In this document: positions 1 through 9,865 of the stretch, one piece after another
How positions within the stretch are numbered: the stretch's first letter is position 1
Layout of the letters: each line of letters begins with the position of its first letter
Assembly: GCA_019694855.1 (NCBI GenBank)
Contig: JAIBBD010000021.1
Location: 1-33,860, forward strand
Length of the DNA: 33,860 nucleotides
Reading direction: 5' to 3'
Source of the DNA: Dehalococcoidia bacterium
Lineage (GTDB): Bacteria > Chloroflexota > Dehalococcoidia > UBA2979
Program-made: the position numbers and the translations under genes
Notes under the pieces: model-generated
Database searches by the model: none
What the model saw: the letters and a program-made list of their open reading frames with translations, nothing else
What the model was told of the DNA's origin: nothing

Positions 1-342
1 TGGGACTGGGATGGCGTACCCGTGCATGGCCAGATCGACCTGCTCTACCGCCTCGGCGGCCGCTGGCGCGTGGTCGACTTCAAGACCGATCGCGTCTCCG
101 CCTCGGGCATCGAGGGGGCGTCTCGCCCCTACCTCGTCCAGCTCGGCCTGTACGCCCGAGCGATCGAGGCGGCGACGCACGAGAGACCGTCGGCCGGGCT
201 CCTGTTCCTGCGTCTCGGGCACTGGTACGAGCCCCCATGGTCGGCCATCGATGCGGCGCTCGCGGACGCACGCCGCCGCATCGATGGCGGCCCGGTGCTC
301 GACCCGGAGCTGGCCGAGTACCTCGCAGCTGGTGACGAGTAA
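1..342 (+). CDS. AddA/RecB-type helicase-nuclease, C-terminal end (partial)
   Basis: The reading frame is open from the first base and stops at TAA 340-342, so only the last 113 residues of a larger protein are seen. The fragment carries the PD-(D/E)xK nuclease signature of the RecB/AddA family: GQIDLLYR with its acidic residue, then VVDFKTD with the catalytic D-x-K, then QLGLYARAI matching the family's QxxxY motif. In AddAB/RecBCD enzymes this domain follows a UvrD-type helicase and cuts DNA ends during double-strand-break repair. The helicase part would lie upstream of the window. The gene has no obvious functional link to the sugar genes that follow 171 bp later. The family is well supported. 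AddA versus another UvrD-nuclease fusion cannot be told from this end alone. Confidence 0.82.
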   Translation, partial: WDWDGVPVHGQIDLLYRLGGRWRVVDFKTDRVSASGIEGASRPYLVQLGLYARAIEAATHERPSAGLLFLRLGHWYEPPWSAIDAALADARRRIDGGPVLDPELAEYLAAGDE

Positions 343-384
343 CGAGGAACGAGGCTTCGGCGGACTCGTGGTCGCATGCGCCCG

Positions 385-390
385 TACACT
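385..390 (+). promoter_or_regulatory. candidate -10 element (TACACT) ahead of the glgX operon
   Basis: The 171-bp gap 343-513 separates the nuclease gene from glgX and must hold the promoter of the long sugar operon if that operon has its own. TACACT at 385-390 fits the TAnnnT -10 pattern, and similar hexamers precede other transcription units here. I see no convincing -35 box at 16-18 bp. Only a guess from a short motif. Confidence 0.25.
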
Positions 391-513
391 ATGCGGCGTG
401 GAGTTCGCGGACATGAACGCCGGCTGGATCGCTCATGTCCTGGGCGCAACGAGCGAGCACAGCCCCGACCCCAGCCCGATTTCGCGCCTCCTGCGTTCGA
501 CCGGAGGACTGCG

Positions 514-2658
514 GTGATCGGCACGAGGAGCACCGCGCGCGTGCAGCCCGGCCTGCCGTTTCCCCTCGGGGCAACCTGGGACGGCGCAGGCGTGAACTTC
601 GCCCTGTTCTCCGAGCACGCAACCGCCGTCGATCTGTGCCTCTTCGACTCCGTCGAGTCCGAAGGCGAGCGAGAGCGCGTGCGGCTCACCGAGCGCGAGG
701 GCGGCGTGTGGCACGGCTACCTCCCGGACGTGCGTCCGGGCCAGCTCTACGGCTACCGCGTTTCCGGCCCCTACGAGCCGGAGCACGGACAGCGCTTCAA
801 CCCTGCCAAGCTGCTCCTCGACCCGTACGCGCGCGCCGTCGAACGCGTCAACGTCTGGAACGACTCGCTGCTCGGGTACCGTCCGGACGACGCTGCGCTC
901 GACCTCTCCATCAACGACCACGACAGCGGAGCCTCGGCCCCGCTCGGCGTCGTTGTCGACTCGGCCTTTACCTGGGGGCCCGACCGACTCCTCGGCACGC
1001 CACGCAGCGAGACCGTCATCTACGAGTTGCACGTCGGCGGCTTCACGCGGCTGCATCCCGAAGTGCCCGAGCGGCTGCGTGGGACATACGCCGGCCTCGC
1101 CTCCGCGCCCATCGTCCGCTACCTCAAGGAGCTCGGTGTGACGGCCGTCGAGCTGATGCCAGTGCACCAGCACATGGACGAGCGGCCCGTCGTCGAACGT
1201 GGCCTGACGAACTACTGGGGCTACAACACCCTCTCCTACTTCGCACCGGACGCCCGCTTCGCCACCACTGGCCGCGGGCTCGACGCCGTCGACGAGTTCA
1301 AAGTGATGGTCCGCACGCTGCACGAGGCCGGCATCGAGGTCATCCTCGACGTCGTCTATAACCACACGTCGGAAGGCAACGAGCTGGGCCCCACCATCTC
1401 GCTCCGCGGCATCGACAATTCCTCGTTTTACCGCCTGCGCCCGGAGGACCGGCGCCACTACATGGACTTCACGGGCACGGGGAACACCCTCAACATGCAG
1501 CACCCCCGAGCGCTGCAGCTCGTCATGGACAGCCTGCGCTACTGGGTCCTCGACATGCATGTCGACGGCTTCCGCTTCGACCTCGCAAGCGCTCTCGCTC
1601 GCGAGCTGTACGAGGTCGACCGGCTCAGTTCCTTCTTCGACATCATCGGGCAGGACCCGGTGCTCTCGAGGGTCAAGCTGATCGCGGAGCCGTGGGACCT
1701 CGGTGAGGGCGGCTACCAGGTCGGGAACTTCCCGCCTGAATGGGCGGAGTGGAACGGCAAGTACCGCGACAGCGTGCGCCGCTTCTGGCGAGGCGAGGCC
1801 GGCCAGCTGCCCGAGATGGCAACTCGCCTTGCGGGGAGCAGCGACCTCTACGCCGTCAGCGGCCGGCGGCCGTTCGCCAGCATCAACTTCGTCACCGCGC
1901 ACGACGGTTTCACGGTTCGTGACCTCGTCTCGTACGACCACAAGCACAACGAGGCGAACGGCGAGGGCAACGTCGACGGCAGTGACGAAAACCTCAGTTG
2001 GAACTGCGGTATCGAGGGCGAGACGGATGACCCGAAGATCCTCGCGCTCCGCCGCCGCCAGGTCCGGAACTTCCTCGCTACGCTGCTCCTCTCACAGGGC
2101 GTCCCAATGCTCCTCGCTGGCGACGAGTGCGGGCGGACCCAGCACGGCAACAACAACGCGTACTGCCAGGACAACGAGGTCAGCTGGGTCGACTGGCGCC
2201 TCGACCACTGGCAACAGGAGCTGCTGCGGTTTACGCGCACGATGATTCGCCTGCGCGCCGACCACCCCGTGCTCCGCCGGCGCCGCTTTCTTGAGGGCCG
2301 CAACGGCGGCCGCGCCGAACAGCAGGACGCGCTCTGGCTGCTCCCCGAGGGTGGCGAGGTCGGCGAGCAGCAATGGCACGACGCCGACCGCCGCGCCCTC
2401 GGGCTGCTGCTCAACGGTGAAGCGCTCGTTGAACCTCAGGCGGTCGAGCCCGCGCACACCGCGACGACACTCCTGGTGCTGTTCAATGCCGCCGACACCG
2501 GCATCGAGTTCCAGCTGCCCCCGCATCGCCGCGGATGGCGCTGGCATCGCCTGATCGATACCGCCGAGGTCGTGGCGCAGCGCCGCACGGAGCATGAGCC
2601 ATATCCACTCCAGCCGCATTCCCTCGCCGTGCTGCGCCTGGGTCGTCGAAAGGGATAG
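514..2658 (+). CDS. glgX: Glycogen debranching enzyme GlgX (isoamylase type, GH13_11)
   Basis: Hydrolyses alpha-1,6 branch points in glycogen or limit dextrins in the cytoplasm and releases linear maltodextrins. The protein is 714 aa, the usual GlgX length. An N-terminal CBM48-like beta domain (about 10-110) carries the family opening PGLPFPLGATWDGAGVNFA. The GH13 barrel follows, with DVVYNHT, GFRFDLAS (nucleophile D356), LIAEPWD (acid/base E392) and TAHDGFT (D464). The frame is open further upstream, but GTG 514 is chosen because GGAGG at 503-507 sits 6 bp before it and the family's N-terminus begins there. It is first in the eight-gene operon, with a 3-bp gap to glgE. The linear chains it frees are substrates for TreY/TreZ encoded downstream. 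In Actinobacteria and others the homologue is often called TreX and is linked to treYZ, so that name would also fit. Confidence 0.95.
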   Translation: MIGTRSTARVQPGLPFPLGATWDGAGVNFALFSEHATAVDLCLFDSVESEGERERVRLTEREGGVWHGYLPDVRPGQLYGYRVSGPYEPEHGQRFNPAKLLLDPYARAVERVNVWNDSLLGYRPDDAALDLSINDHDSGASAPLGVVVDSAFTWGPDRLLGTPRSETVIYELHVGGFTRLHPEVPERLRGTYAGLASAPIVRYLKELGVTAVELMPVHQHMDERPVVERGLTNYWGYNTLSYFAPDARFATTGRGLDAVDEFKVMVRTLHEAGIEVILDVVYNHTSEGNELGPTISLRGIDNSSFYRLRPEDRRHYMDFTGTGNTLNMQHPRALQLVMDSLRYWVLDMHVDGFRFDLASALARELYEVDRLSSFFDIIGQDPVLSRVKLIAEPWDLGEGGYQVGNFPPEWAEWNGKYRDSVRRFWRGEAGQLPEMATRLAGSSDLYAVSGRRPFASINFVTAHDGFTVRDLVSYDHKHNEANGEGNVDGSDENLSWNCGIEGETDDPKILALRRRQVRNFLATLLLSQGVPMLLAGDECGRTQHGNNNAYCQDNEVSWVDWRLDHWQQELLRFTRTMIRLRADHPVLRRRRFLEGRNGGRAEQQDALWLLPEGGEVGEQQWHDADRRALGLLLNGEALVEPQAVEPAHTATTLLVLFNAADTGIEFQLPPHRRGWRWHRLIDTAEVVAQRRTEHEPYPLQPHSLAVLRLGRRKG

Positions 2659-2661
2659 CCG

Positions 2662-4665
2662 ATGAGCGTGCCTCGCCTCCGTCGCCTGCTGCCCCCGCCC
2701 TACTCCCATCGTCCGTCGCGAGTCGTAGTCGATGCGGTCTTCCCGAGCGTCGACGGCGGGCGCCACCCGGCGAAAGCGATCGCCGGCGACCCCGTCTTCG
2801 TCCGCGCGCACGTCTTCGCCGATGGGCACGACGTGCTGCGCGCCGTCGCGCGCTATCGGCGGCTGGGCGAGAAGCGCTGGTCCGAGACGCCGCTCACACT
2901 GGCGACCGGCGACGAATGGGAGGGCTGGTTCACCGCCGGCGCACCCGGTGAGATGGAGTTTACCGTCGAGGGCTGGGTCGACCGCTTCGCGACCTGGCGC
3001 GCCGACCTCGAGAAGCGCATCACGGCGGAGTGGGACGTGAGCGCCGAACTCCTCGATGGCGCGGCCCTGCTGCGCCGTCTCGCCGGGCACGCGAAAGGCG
3101 ATACCGCACGAGGCTTGAAGCGCTTCGCGACCCGGATTGAAGGCGCGCGCGGCTCGTACACGGAGCGTGTCGAGGCCGCCCTCGACCCGCTGCTCGCCGC
3201 GCTCGCCCAGGCCGCCGACCCGCGTGAGGGCGCCACGAACTACCGCCACCTCCGGCTCGTCGTCGAGCCGCAGCGTGCACGCTTCGGCGCGTGGTACGAG
3301 TTCTTTCCGCGCTCGGCCGGTACCGACCCGACCCGCAGCGCGACCTTCGCCGAGGCGGCCGCCCGGCTGCCGGACATCGCCGCCATGGGCTTCGACGTGA
3401 TCTACCTCCCACCGATTCACCCCATCGGGACGACCGCCCGGAAGGGCCGCAACAACGCGCTCGTGGCACAGCCCGACGATCCGGGTTCACCCTGGGGCAT
3501 CGGCTCCCTCGAGGGTGGCCACATGGCCGTCCATCCCGACCTCGGGACGCTCGAGGACTTTGACCGCTTCTTGGAGCAGGCGGCCGGGCACGGCCTCGAC
3601 GTCGCGCTCGACCTCGCCCTCCAGTGCTCGCCGGACCACCCCTGGGTCACCGAGCATCCCGAGTGGTTCCGCCACCGGCCCGACGGCAGCATCCGCTACG
3701 CGGAGAATCCCCCGAAGCAGTACCAGGACATCTATCCGCTCAACTTCGAAACCGAGGACTGGGCGGCGCTGTGGCTCGAGATCCGGAAGGTGGTCGACTT
3801 CTGGATCGGCCACGGGGTGAACATCTTCCGGGTCGACAACCCGCACACGAAGCCGTTCCGGTTCTGGCACTGGCTGATCGCGGGCGTCCATGAGACGCAT
3901 CCCGAGGTCATCTTCCTCGCCGAGGCGTTCACCCGTCCGAAGGTGCAGCAGGCCCTCGCCAAGTTCGGGTTCAGCCAGTCCTATACCTACTTCACCTGGC
4001 GCAACACGAAGGCGCAGATCGAGCAGTTCTTCACCGAGCTGACGCAACGGCCACTGGCCGACTACTTCCGGCCGAACCTCTTCGCGAACACGCCCGACAT
4101 CCTGCACGCCTACCTGCAAGAAGGCGGCAAGCCGGCATTCCTCGTCCGCCTCGTGCTCGCCGCCACGCTCGGGCCGTCCTACGGCATCTACAGTGGCTTC
4201 GAGTTCTGCGAGAACGTCGCCGTCGAGGGCACCGAGGAGTATCTCGATTCCGAGAAGTACGAGATCAAGCCACGCGACTGGGACGCGCCGGGCAATATCA
4301 AGCCCACCATCACGCGGCTCAATTTCCTCCGCCGCGAGTACGCCGCGCTCCAGTTCAACCATCGCGTCTGGTTCCTGCCGACCAATGACGACCACGTCGT
4401 TGCCTGCATCAAGCGGCCCCCGCTCGGCGGGCCCGATGTCCTGGTAGTCGTGAACCTCGATGTGACATCGGCACGCGACGCCTGGTTCGGCCTGCCACTC
4501 GAATCGCTCGGTCTCCCCCTCGAGGCGCCGTTCCTGGTCGAGGACGCCCTGAGCGGGGTCACGCAGAGTTGGGCCGGCGAATGGAACCACGTGCGGCTCG
4601 ACCCAGAGGTAATGCCCGCCGCCGTCTTCATTCTGCCCGAGAGGGCCAACGAGGAACCCGCATGA
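2662..4665 (+). CDS. glgE: Alpha-1,4-glucan:maltose-1-phosphate maltosyltransferase GlgE (GH13_3)
   Basis: Transfers maltosyl units from maltose-1-phosphate to the non-reducing end of alpha-1,4-glucans, with release of phosphate. It is the polymerising step of the GlgE pathway. The protein is 667 aa, typical of the family. The opening [20 protein letters not shown] and the helical insert around 130-190 are GlgE-like. Active-site signatures are intact: [10 protein letters not shown] (nucleophile D392), FLAEAFTRP (general acid Glu) and FANTPDIL (third Asp). YDSEKYEIK-like and WDAPGNIKP segments near the C-terminus also match. ATG 2662 lies 3 bp after glgX, and the stop overlaps the next start by 4 bp. 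Its donor is made by the kinase half of the next gene and its product is branched by glgB. Assignment is very firm; acceptor range cannot be read from sequence. Confidence 0.96.
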   Translation: MSVPRLRRLLPPPYSHRPSRVVVDAVFPSVDGGRHPAKAIAGDPVFVRAHVFADGHDVLRAVARYRRLGEKRWSETPLTLATGDEWEGWFTAGAPGEMEFTVEGWVDRFATWRADLEKRITAEWDVSAELLDGAALLRRLAGHAKGDTARGLKRFATRIEGARGSYTERVEAALDPLLAALAQAADPREGATNYRHLRLVVEPQRARFGAWYEFFPRSAGTDPTRSATFAEAAARLPDIAAMGFDVIYLPPIHPIGTTARKGRNNALVAQPDDPGSPWGIGSLEGGHMAVHPDLGTLEDFDRFLEQAAGHGLDVALDLALQCSPDHPWVTEHPEWFRHRPDGSIRYAENPPKQYQDIYPLNFETEDWAALWLEIRKVVDFWIGHGVNIFRVDNPHTKPFRFWHWLIAGVHETHPEVIFLAEAFTRPKVQQALAKFGFSQSYTYFTWRNTKAQIEQFFTELTQRPLADYFRPNLFANTPDILHAYLQEGGKPAFLVRLVLAATLGPSYGIYSGFEFCENVAVEGTEEYLDSEKYEIKPRDWDAPGNIKPTITRLNFLRREYAALQFNHRVWFLPTNDDHVVACIKRPPLGGPDVLVVVNLDVTSARDAWFGLPLESLGLPLEAPFLVEDALSGVTQSWAGEWNHVRLDPEVMPAAVFILPERANEEPA

Positions 4666-7600
4666 GCCCGCTCGAGGACGACCCGCTCTGGTACAAGCAC
4701 GCAGTCATCTACGAACTTCCCGTCCGCGCCTTCTTCGACAGCAACGGCGATGGCATTGGAGACTTTCGAGGCCTGACCTCGAAGCTGGAGTACCTCGAAC
4801 GCCTCGGCGTCGACTGCCTCTGGCTCCTGCCGTTCATGCAGTCGCCGCTCCGCGACGGCGGCTACGACATCTCCGACTACACCGCCATCCACCCGACGCT
4901 CGGGACGATGTCGGACTTCACGCGCTTCATGCGCGAAGCCCACGAACGAGGCATCCGCGTCATCACCGAGCTGGTCGTGAACCACACCTCGGACCAGCAC
5001 CCCTGGTTTCAGCGCGCGCGGCGGGCCCCCCGGGGCTCGGCCTGGCGCGACATGTACGTGTGGAGCGACACGGACCAGAAGTGGCCCGAGACGCGCATCA
5101 TCTTCATGGACACGGAAACGTCGAACTGGGCCTGGGACCCGGTGGCCGGCCAGTTCTACTGGCATCGCTTCTTCTCGCACCAGCCGGACTTGAACTTCGA
5201 CAGCCCGCGGGCCCGTCGTGCGGTCGAGAACGTGATGCGCTTCTGGTACGACCGCCAGGTCGACGGGCTTCGCCTCGATGCAATCCCCTACCTCTTCGAG
5301 CGCGATGGCACCAACAACGAAAACCTCCCGGAGACCCACGCGCTGCTCCGCGAGTGGCGCAACTTCGTCGATGAGCGTTACCCCGGCCGCGCCTTCCTGG
5401 CCGAGGCGAACCAGTGGCCTGCCGACGTCGTCGCCTACTTCGGCGATGGCGACGAGTGCCACATGGCCTACCACTTTCCGCTCATGCCGCGCATGTTCAT
5501 GGCGCTGCGCCAGGAAGACCGCCACCCGATCATCGACATCCTCGGCCAGACGCCCGAGGTCCCCGGGAACTGCCAGTGGTGCCTCTTCCTGCGTAACCAC
5601 GACGAGCTGACCCTTGAGATGGTCTCCGCCGAGGAGCGCGACTACATGTATTCGGTCTACGCGGCCGACGTGCAGATGCGGCGCAATCTCGGCATCGGCC
5701 GCCGCCTGAGCCCGCTGCTCAGCAACAACCGTCGCGCCATTGAACTCCTGCACTGCCTGCTCTTTACGCTCCCCGGCACGCCCGTCCTGTACTACGGAGA
5801 CGAGATCGGGATGGGGGACAACATTTACCTCGGAGACCGCGACGGAGTCCGCACGCCCATGCAGTGGACCGCCGACCGCAACGCCGGCTTCTCTACCGCG
5901 GACTCCGCCCGGCTCTACCTGCCCGTGATCTCGGACCCGCAGTACGGCTACCAGGCCGTGAGCGTCGAGGCGCAGGAGCGCAGCCCCTCGTCGCTGCTCA
6001 ACTGGATGCGTCGGATGATCGCGCTGCGGCGACAGCGCCGTCGCGTCTTCGGTTCCGGCTCGCTGCACTTCCTGCACCCCGAGAACCGCCACATCCTCGC
6101 CTACCTCCGCCACCACGAGGGCGAAGTCGTGCTCGTCGTCGCGAACCTGTCGCGCTTCGTGCAGCCCGTCTCCCTGGACCTCGGTGCCTATGCCGGGTGC
6201 CAGCCGATCGAGGTGATCGGTGGCGGCGTGTTCCCGGTGATCACGGAGCAGCCGTATTTCCTGTCGCTCGGCCCGCACGGCTTCTACTGGTTCGACCTCG
6301 TCCCCCAGTCAGAGCCCATCGTGATCACATCCGAGCCCTCGGGCGGCGTCGAGGTCACCGTAGACGGCGACTGGGACTCGCTCTTCCGAGGCGAGGCTCT
6401 GCGGGCCCTCGAGGAGGAGGTGCTCCCGAACGCCCTCCCGCCGCGGCGCTGGTTTGGCGGCAAGGACCGCGCTATCGCGTCCGTTCGCGTCGCGGACGCC
6501 ATCCCGCTCACCGCCGGCGCCGCCCCCTCCTGGCTGGTGCTTGCGGACGTGACCTTCGAGGACGGCGCGCCCGAAGCCGAGACCTACGCGCTGCCGCTCG
6601 CGGTGGCTGCCGGGCAGGCCGCACGCCGGGTGCGCGACGAGTCGGCGGCGAGCGTGCTGTGCTCCGTTTCTGGCCCACGCGGCCGAGGCCTCCTGTATGA
6701 CGGCCTCGCGGCGCCCGAGGTCGTGCGTCACCTGCTTGGCCTGCTCCGCGACGGCCGCCCTATACGAGGCCGTCAGGGCCAGCTGCGCGCGGAGCCGGCC
6801 CGGGCGTTCGAGGAGCTCTTCGACGCGCTCGACACGCGCCCCACCGTGCAGTCGATGTCGGGCGAGCAGAGCAACAGTTCGGTGCGCATCGGCGAGCAGG
6901 TCGTCCTGAAGCTGTTGCGCCGCGTGACGCCTGGTCCGCACCCCGAGGTCGAAGCTGGCCGGCACTTCGAGCGCGTAGGGTTCGAGCGGAGCCCTCGGCT
7001 GGCCGGAACCTTCGAATACACCCCGCGTAACGGGACACCATCGACCGTCGCCGTCGCGCATGAGCTCGTGTGGAACCAGGGCGATGGTTGGAGCTACACC
7101 ACGGCCGAACTGGCGCGCTTCCTCGGCGGCGTCGACTCCCCGCCCGAGACATCGGACGAGCCCCTGGACCCAAACTACGTCGAGTCCGCCCGCGTCCTCG
7201 GCCAACGCACGGCGGAGATGCACCTCGCGCTCGCCGACACGCGCGGCCTCGAAACGTTTCGGCCCGAGCCGTTCGAGGCGGACGACGTGGAGACGGTGGC
7301 GGCGCGTATCGCGCGACGCCTGCGTGGGCTCGCACCAGCGCTGGCCCGGCTGTCGGGCCTGGCTCCCGCGGATGCGGAGGCCGCCGCGGCGCTGCGAGCG
7401 GCCGGGCTACGTCGCGGTGGCTGGCGATACCATCTGACCCCGGCCGAAGGGGGACTCGGCGCGAAGATCCGTTGCCACGGCGACTACCACCTCGGCCAGG
7501 TGCTGTGGGCGCTGAACGACTTCCACATCGTCGACTTCGAGGGCGAGGTGGGGCTGTCGTTGGACGAGCGACGCGCCAAGGCCTCGCCCCTGACGGACGT

Positions 7601-7937
7601 CGCCGGCATGCTCCGCTCCTTCGACTACGCCGCGACGTTCTCGCTGCGCGAGCGGACGCGCGAGATGCCGACGACCGACGCCCTCGTGGCGGCGCTCGAA
7701 CCCACCGCCGCCCGCTGGGTGCGCGAAGCGAGCGCGGCCTTCCTCGACACCTACCGTAGTGTGGTCGAAGGAGCAGGACTCTTCCCGCCGGAGCCGGACC
7801 AGTTCGAGGCGTTGCTGCGGCTGCACCTGCTGGACAAAGCGCTGCACGAACTGGAGTACGAGCTGGCGAACCGCCCCGAATGGGTCACCATCCCGCTGCG
7901 TGCCGCGGCCGCGTTGATCGAGGCGCGGGCCGGATGA
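4662..7937 (+). CDS. treS: Trehalose synthase-maltokinase fusion (TreS-Mak/Pep2)
   Basis: A bifunctional 1091-aa protein. Residues 1 to about 560 are a GH13_16 trehalose synthase (trehalose-maltose isomerase) that opens with [18 protein letters not shown]. Its catalytic residues are D206 ([10 protein letters not shown]), E248 (FLAEANQWP) and D314 (LRNHDELT). After a linker, residues about 585-1091 are a maltokinase, starting with RRWFGGKDR (W597) and ending with the kinase core [12 protein letters not shown] (D941) and VDFEGE (D958). The kinase makes maltose-1-phosphate from maltose and ATP, which is GlgE's donor. The frame is open 93 bp upstream, but ATG 4662 is the true start: it overlaps glgE's stop as ATGA and the family N-terminus begins there. 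TreS-Mak fusions are known in other bacteria. Fusion enforces a 1:1 ratio of isomerase and kinase and may channel maltose. Confidence 0.95.
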   Translation: MSPLEDDPLWYKHAVIYELPVRAFFDSNGDGIGDFRGLTSKLEYLERLGVDCLWLLPFMQSPLRDGGYDISDYTAIHPTLGTMSDFTRFMREAHERGIRVITELVVNHTSDQHPWFQRARRAPRGSAWRDMYVWSDTDQKWPETRIIFMDTETSNWAWDPVAGQFYWHRFFSHQPDLNFDSPRARRAVENVMRFWYDRQVDGLRLDAIPYLFERDGTNNENLPETHALLREWRNFVDERYPGRAFLAEANQWPADVVAYFGDGDECHMAYHFPLMPRMFMALRQEDRHPIIDILGQTPEVPGNCQWCLFLRNHDELTLEMVSAEERDYMYSVYAADVQMRRNLGIGRRLSPLLSNNRRAIELLHCLLFTLPGTPVLYYGDEIGMGDNIYLGDRDGVRTPMQWTADRNAGFSTADSARLYLPVISDPQYGYQAVSVEAQERSPSSLLNWMRRMIALRRQRRRVFGSGSLHFLHPENRHILAYLRHHEGEVVLVVANLSRFVQPVSLDLGAYAGCQPIEVIGGGVFPVITEQPYFLSLGPHGFYWFDLVPQSEPIVITSEPSGGVEVTVDGDWDSLFRGEALRALEEEVLPNALPPRRWFGGKDRAIASVRVADAIPLTAGAAPSWLVLADVTFEDGAPEAETYALPLAVAAGQAARRVRDESAASVLCSVSGPRGRGLLYDGLAAPEVVRHLLGLLRDGRPIRGRQGQLRAEPARAFEELFDALDTRPTVQSMSGEQSNSSVRIGEQVVLKLLRRVTPGPHPEVEAGRHFERVGFERSPRLAGTFEYTPRNGTPSTVAVAHELVWNQGDGWSYTTAELARFLGGVDSPPETSDEPLDPNYVESARVLGQRTAEMHLALADTRGLETFRPEPFEADDVETVAARIARRLRGLAPALARLSGLAPADAEAAAALRAAGLRRGGWRYHLTPAEGGLGAKIRCHGDYHLGQVLWALNDFHIVDFEGEVGLSLDERRAKASPLTDVAGMLRSFDYAATFSLRERTREMPTTDALVAALEPTAARWVREASAAFLDTYRSVVEGAGLFPPEPDQFEALLRLHLLDKALHELEYELANRPEWVTIPLRAAAALIEARAG

Positions 7938-9865
7938 CCGTCCCCCCGTCCTTCCCGGCCGAATGGCTCACCACCTACGACCTGCATCTGCTGGCTGAAG
8001 GCACCCACCTCGAGGCGTTCGAGAAGCTCGGGGCTCATCCCTTCACGGTGGACGGTGCGACCGGCACGGCGTTTGCCGTCTGGGCGCCGAATGCGCGCGG
8101 CGTCTCGGTCATCGGCGACTTCAACGGCTGGCACAACGATGCCCATCCGCTCCGCCTCCGACCCGAGGCGGGCGTGTGGGAGGGCTTCGTGGCCGGCGTC
8201 TACCCCGGCGACCTCTATAAGTTCGCCGTGCTGCAGTCCGACGGCTCGACCGTGCAGAAGGCCGACCCGTTCGCGTTCTACTCGGAGCAGCGCCCGCGCA
8301 GTGCCTCCATCGTGTGGGACCTGGACCGCTACGCCTGGGGCGACAGCCAGTGGATCGAGAAGCGGCCGGCCGCCCAGGCGCGAGAAGCGCCCATCGCGGT
8401 CTACGAGGTGCACCTCGGTTCGTGGGCACGCGTCCCCGAGGAGGGCGACCGCTGGCTCACCTACCGCGAACTCGCGCCGCGCCTCGCCGAGTACGTCCGG
8501 GATCTGGGGTACACCCACGTCGAGCTGCTGCCGATCACGGAGCACCCCTTCGACGCCTCGTGGGGCTACCAGCCGCTCGGTTACTTCGCCCCGACGAGCC
8601 GCTTCGGCACGCCGGACGACTTCATGGCCTTCGTCGACACGTTGCACCAGGCGGGGATCGGCGTCCTCCTCGACTGGGTGCCGGGCCATTTCCCAACCGA
8701 CGCCCATGGCCTCGCGCGCTTCGATGGCACCTATCTGTACGAGCATGCCGACCCGCTCCTGCGCGACCACCCCGACTGGGGGACGTCGACCTTCAACCTC
8801 GGACGCCGCGAGGTGGCCAACTTCCTGATCGCCAGCGCCCTCTTCTGGATACGCCGCTACCACGTCGACGGCCTGCGCGTCGACGCCGTCGCCTCCATGC
8901 TCTACCGCGACTACTCGCGGCGCGAGGGCGAGTGGATCCCCCACCCCGAGGGCGGCCGCAACGACCTCGACGCCGTGCGCTTCCTTCAGCGTTTTAACGA
9001 AACGGTGTACACGCAGCAGCCTGGCGTGATCACCGTGGCTGAGGAATCCACGGCCTGGCCGCTCGTCTCACGGCCAGTGAGCGCGGGCGGGCTCGGCTTC
9101 GGATTCAAGTGGAACATGGGGTGGATGCACGACACCCTCGAATTCATGGCGCGCGATCCCGTGCATCGTGGCCATCACCTGGACAACCTCACGTTCGGCC
9201 TGCTGTACGCCTTCAACGAGGACTTTGTGCTCGTCTACTCCCACGACGAGGTGGTGCACGGCAAGGGCTCGATGCTCGCGAAGATGCCGGGCGACGACTG
9301 GCAGAAGTTCGCGAACCTGCGGTTGCTCTACGGCTACCAGTACGGGCATCCCGGCAAGAAGCTGCTCTTCATGGGCTCCGAGTTCGGGCAATGGTCCGAA
9401 TGGAACGAGGCCGGCAGCCTCGAGTGGGACCTGCTGCAATACGAGCGCCATCGAGGCCTGCAACAGTGGGTGCGGGCCCTGAACGAGCTGTACCGCACCG
9501 ACCCCGCCCTCTACGAACTCGACGGCGAGGGCGAAGGCTTCTCGTGGATCGACTGCACCGACAGCACCCATGCCGTCGTGAGCTTCCTCCGCAAGTCAAA
9601 GGGCGGCGCGAGGGCCGTCCTGGTCGTGTGCAACTTCACCCCCGTCCCCCGCGAGGGCTACCGCATCGGGAGCCCGCTACCCGGGGACTGGGAGGTGCTG
9701 CTGAACAGCGATGAAACGCGTTGGGGCGGCAGCGGTTACAGCGTCCCCTCGGGGTTTCAGGCGGGGGCGCACCCCATGCACGGCTATCCGCAATCCCTCG
9801 ATCTCACGTTGCCGCCACTCGGGCTACTTGTGTTGCAGCCGGTCGCGCAGGGCGACCGCGGATGA
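7934..9865 (+). CDS. glgB: 1,4-alpha-glucan branching enzyme GlgB (GH13_9)
   Basis: Cuts alpha-1,4 chains and rejoins them as alpha-1,6 branches, turning the linear GlgE product into a branched glucan. The protein is 643 aa. It starts almost directly with the CBM48 module ([20 protein letters not shown], then [20 protein letters not shown]) and so lacks the extra N1 module of longer GlgBs. The GH13 core shows [37 protein letters not shown] (nucleophile D317), [10 protein letters not shown] (acid/base E370) and [12 protein letters not shown] (third Asp). The stretch [15 protein letters not shown] is also family-typical. ATG 7934 overlaps treS-mak's stop by 4 bp, and its own stop overlaps the next start in the same way. 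The position after glgE and treS-mak is the arrangement known for GlgE-pathway operons. Confidence 0.96.
   Translation: MTVPPSFPAEWLTTYDLHLLAEGTHLEAFEKLGAHPFTVDGATGTAFAVWAPNARGVSVIGDFNGWHNDAHPLRLRPEAGVWEGFVAGVYPGDLYKFAVLQSDGSTVQKADPFAFYSEQRPRSASIVWDLDRYAWGDSQWIEKRPAAQAREAPIAVYEVHLGSWARVPEEGDRWLTYRELAPRLAEYVRDLGYTHVELLPITEHPFDASWGYQPLGYFAPTSRFGTPDDFMAFVDTLHQAGIGVLLDWVPGHFPTDAHGLARFDGTYLYEHADPLLRDHPDWGTSTFNLGRREVANFLIASALFWIRRYHVDGLRVDAVASMLYRDYSRREGEWIPHPEGGRNDLDAVRFLQRFNETVYTQQPGVITVAEESTAWPLVSRPVSAGGLGFGFKWNMGWMHDTLEFMARDPVHRGHHLDNLTFGLLYAFNEDFVLVYSHDEVVHGKGSMLAKMPGDDWQKFANLRLLYGYQYGHPGKKLLFMGSEFGQWSEWNEAGSLEWDLLQYERHRGLQQWVRALNELYRTDPALYELDGEGEGFSWIDCTDSTHAVVSFLRKSKGGARAVLVVCNFTPVPREGYRIGSPLPGDWEVLLNSDETRWGGSGYSVPSGFQAGAHPMHGYPQSLDLTLPPLGLLVLQPVAQGDRG

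Noticed and set aside
376-513. Upstream extension of glgX to ATG 376
   Set aside because: The added 46 residues look non-coding, and GTG 514 has a GGAGG at ideal spacing and matches the family start.
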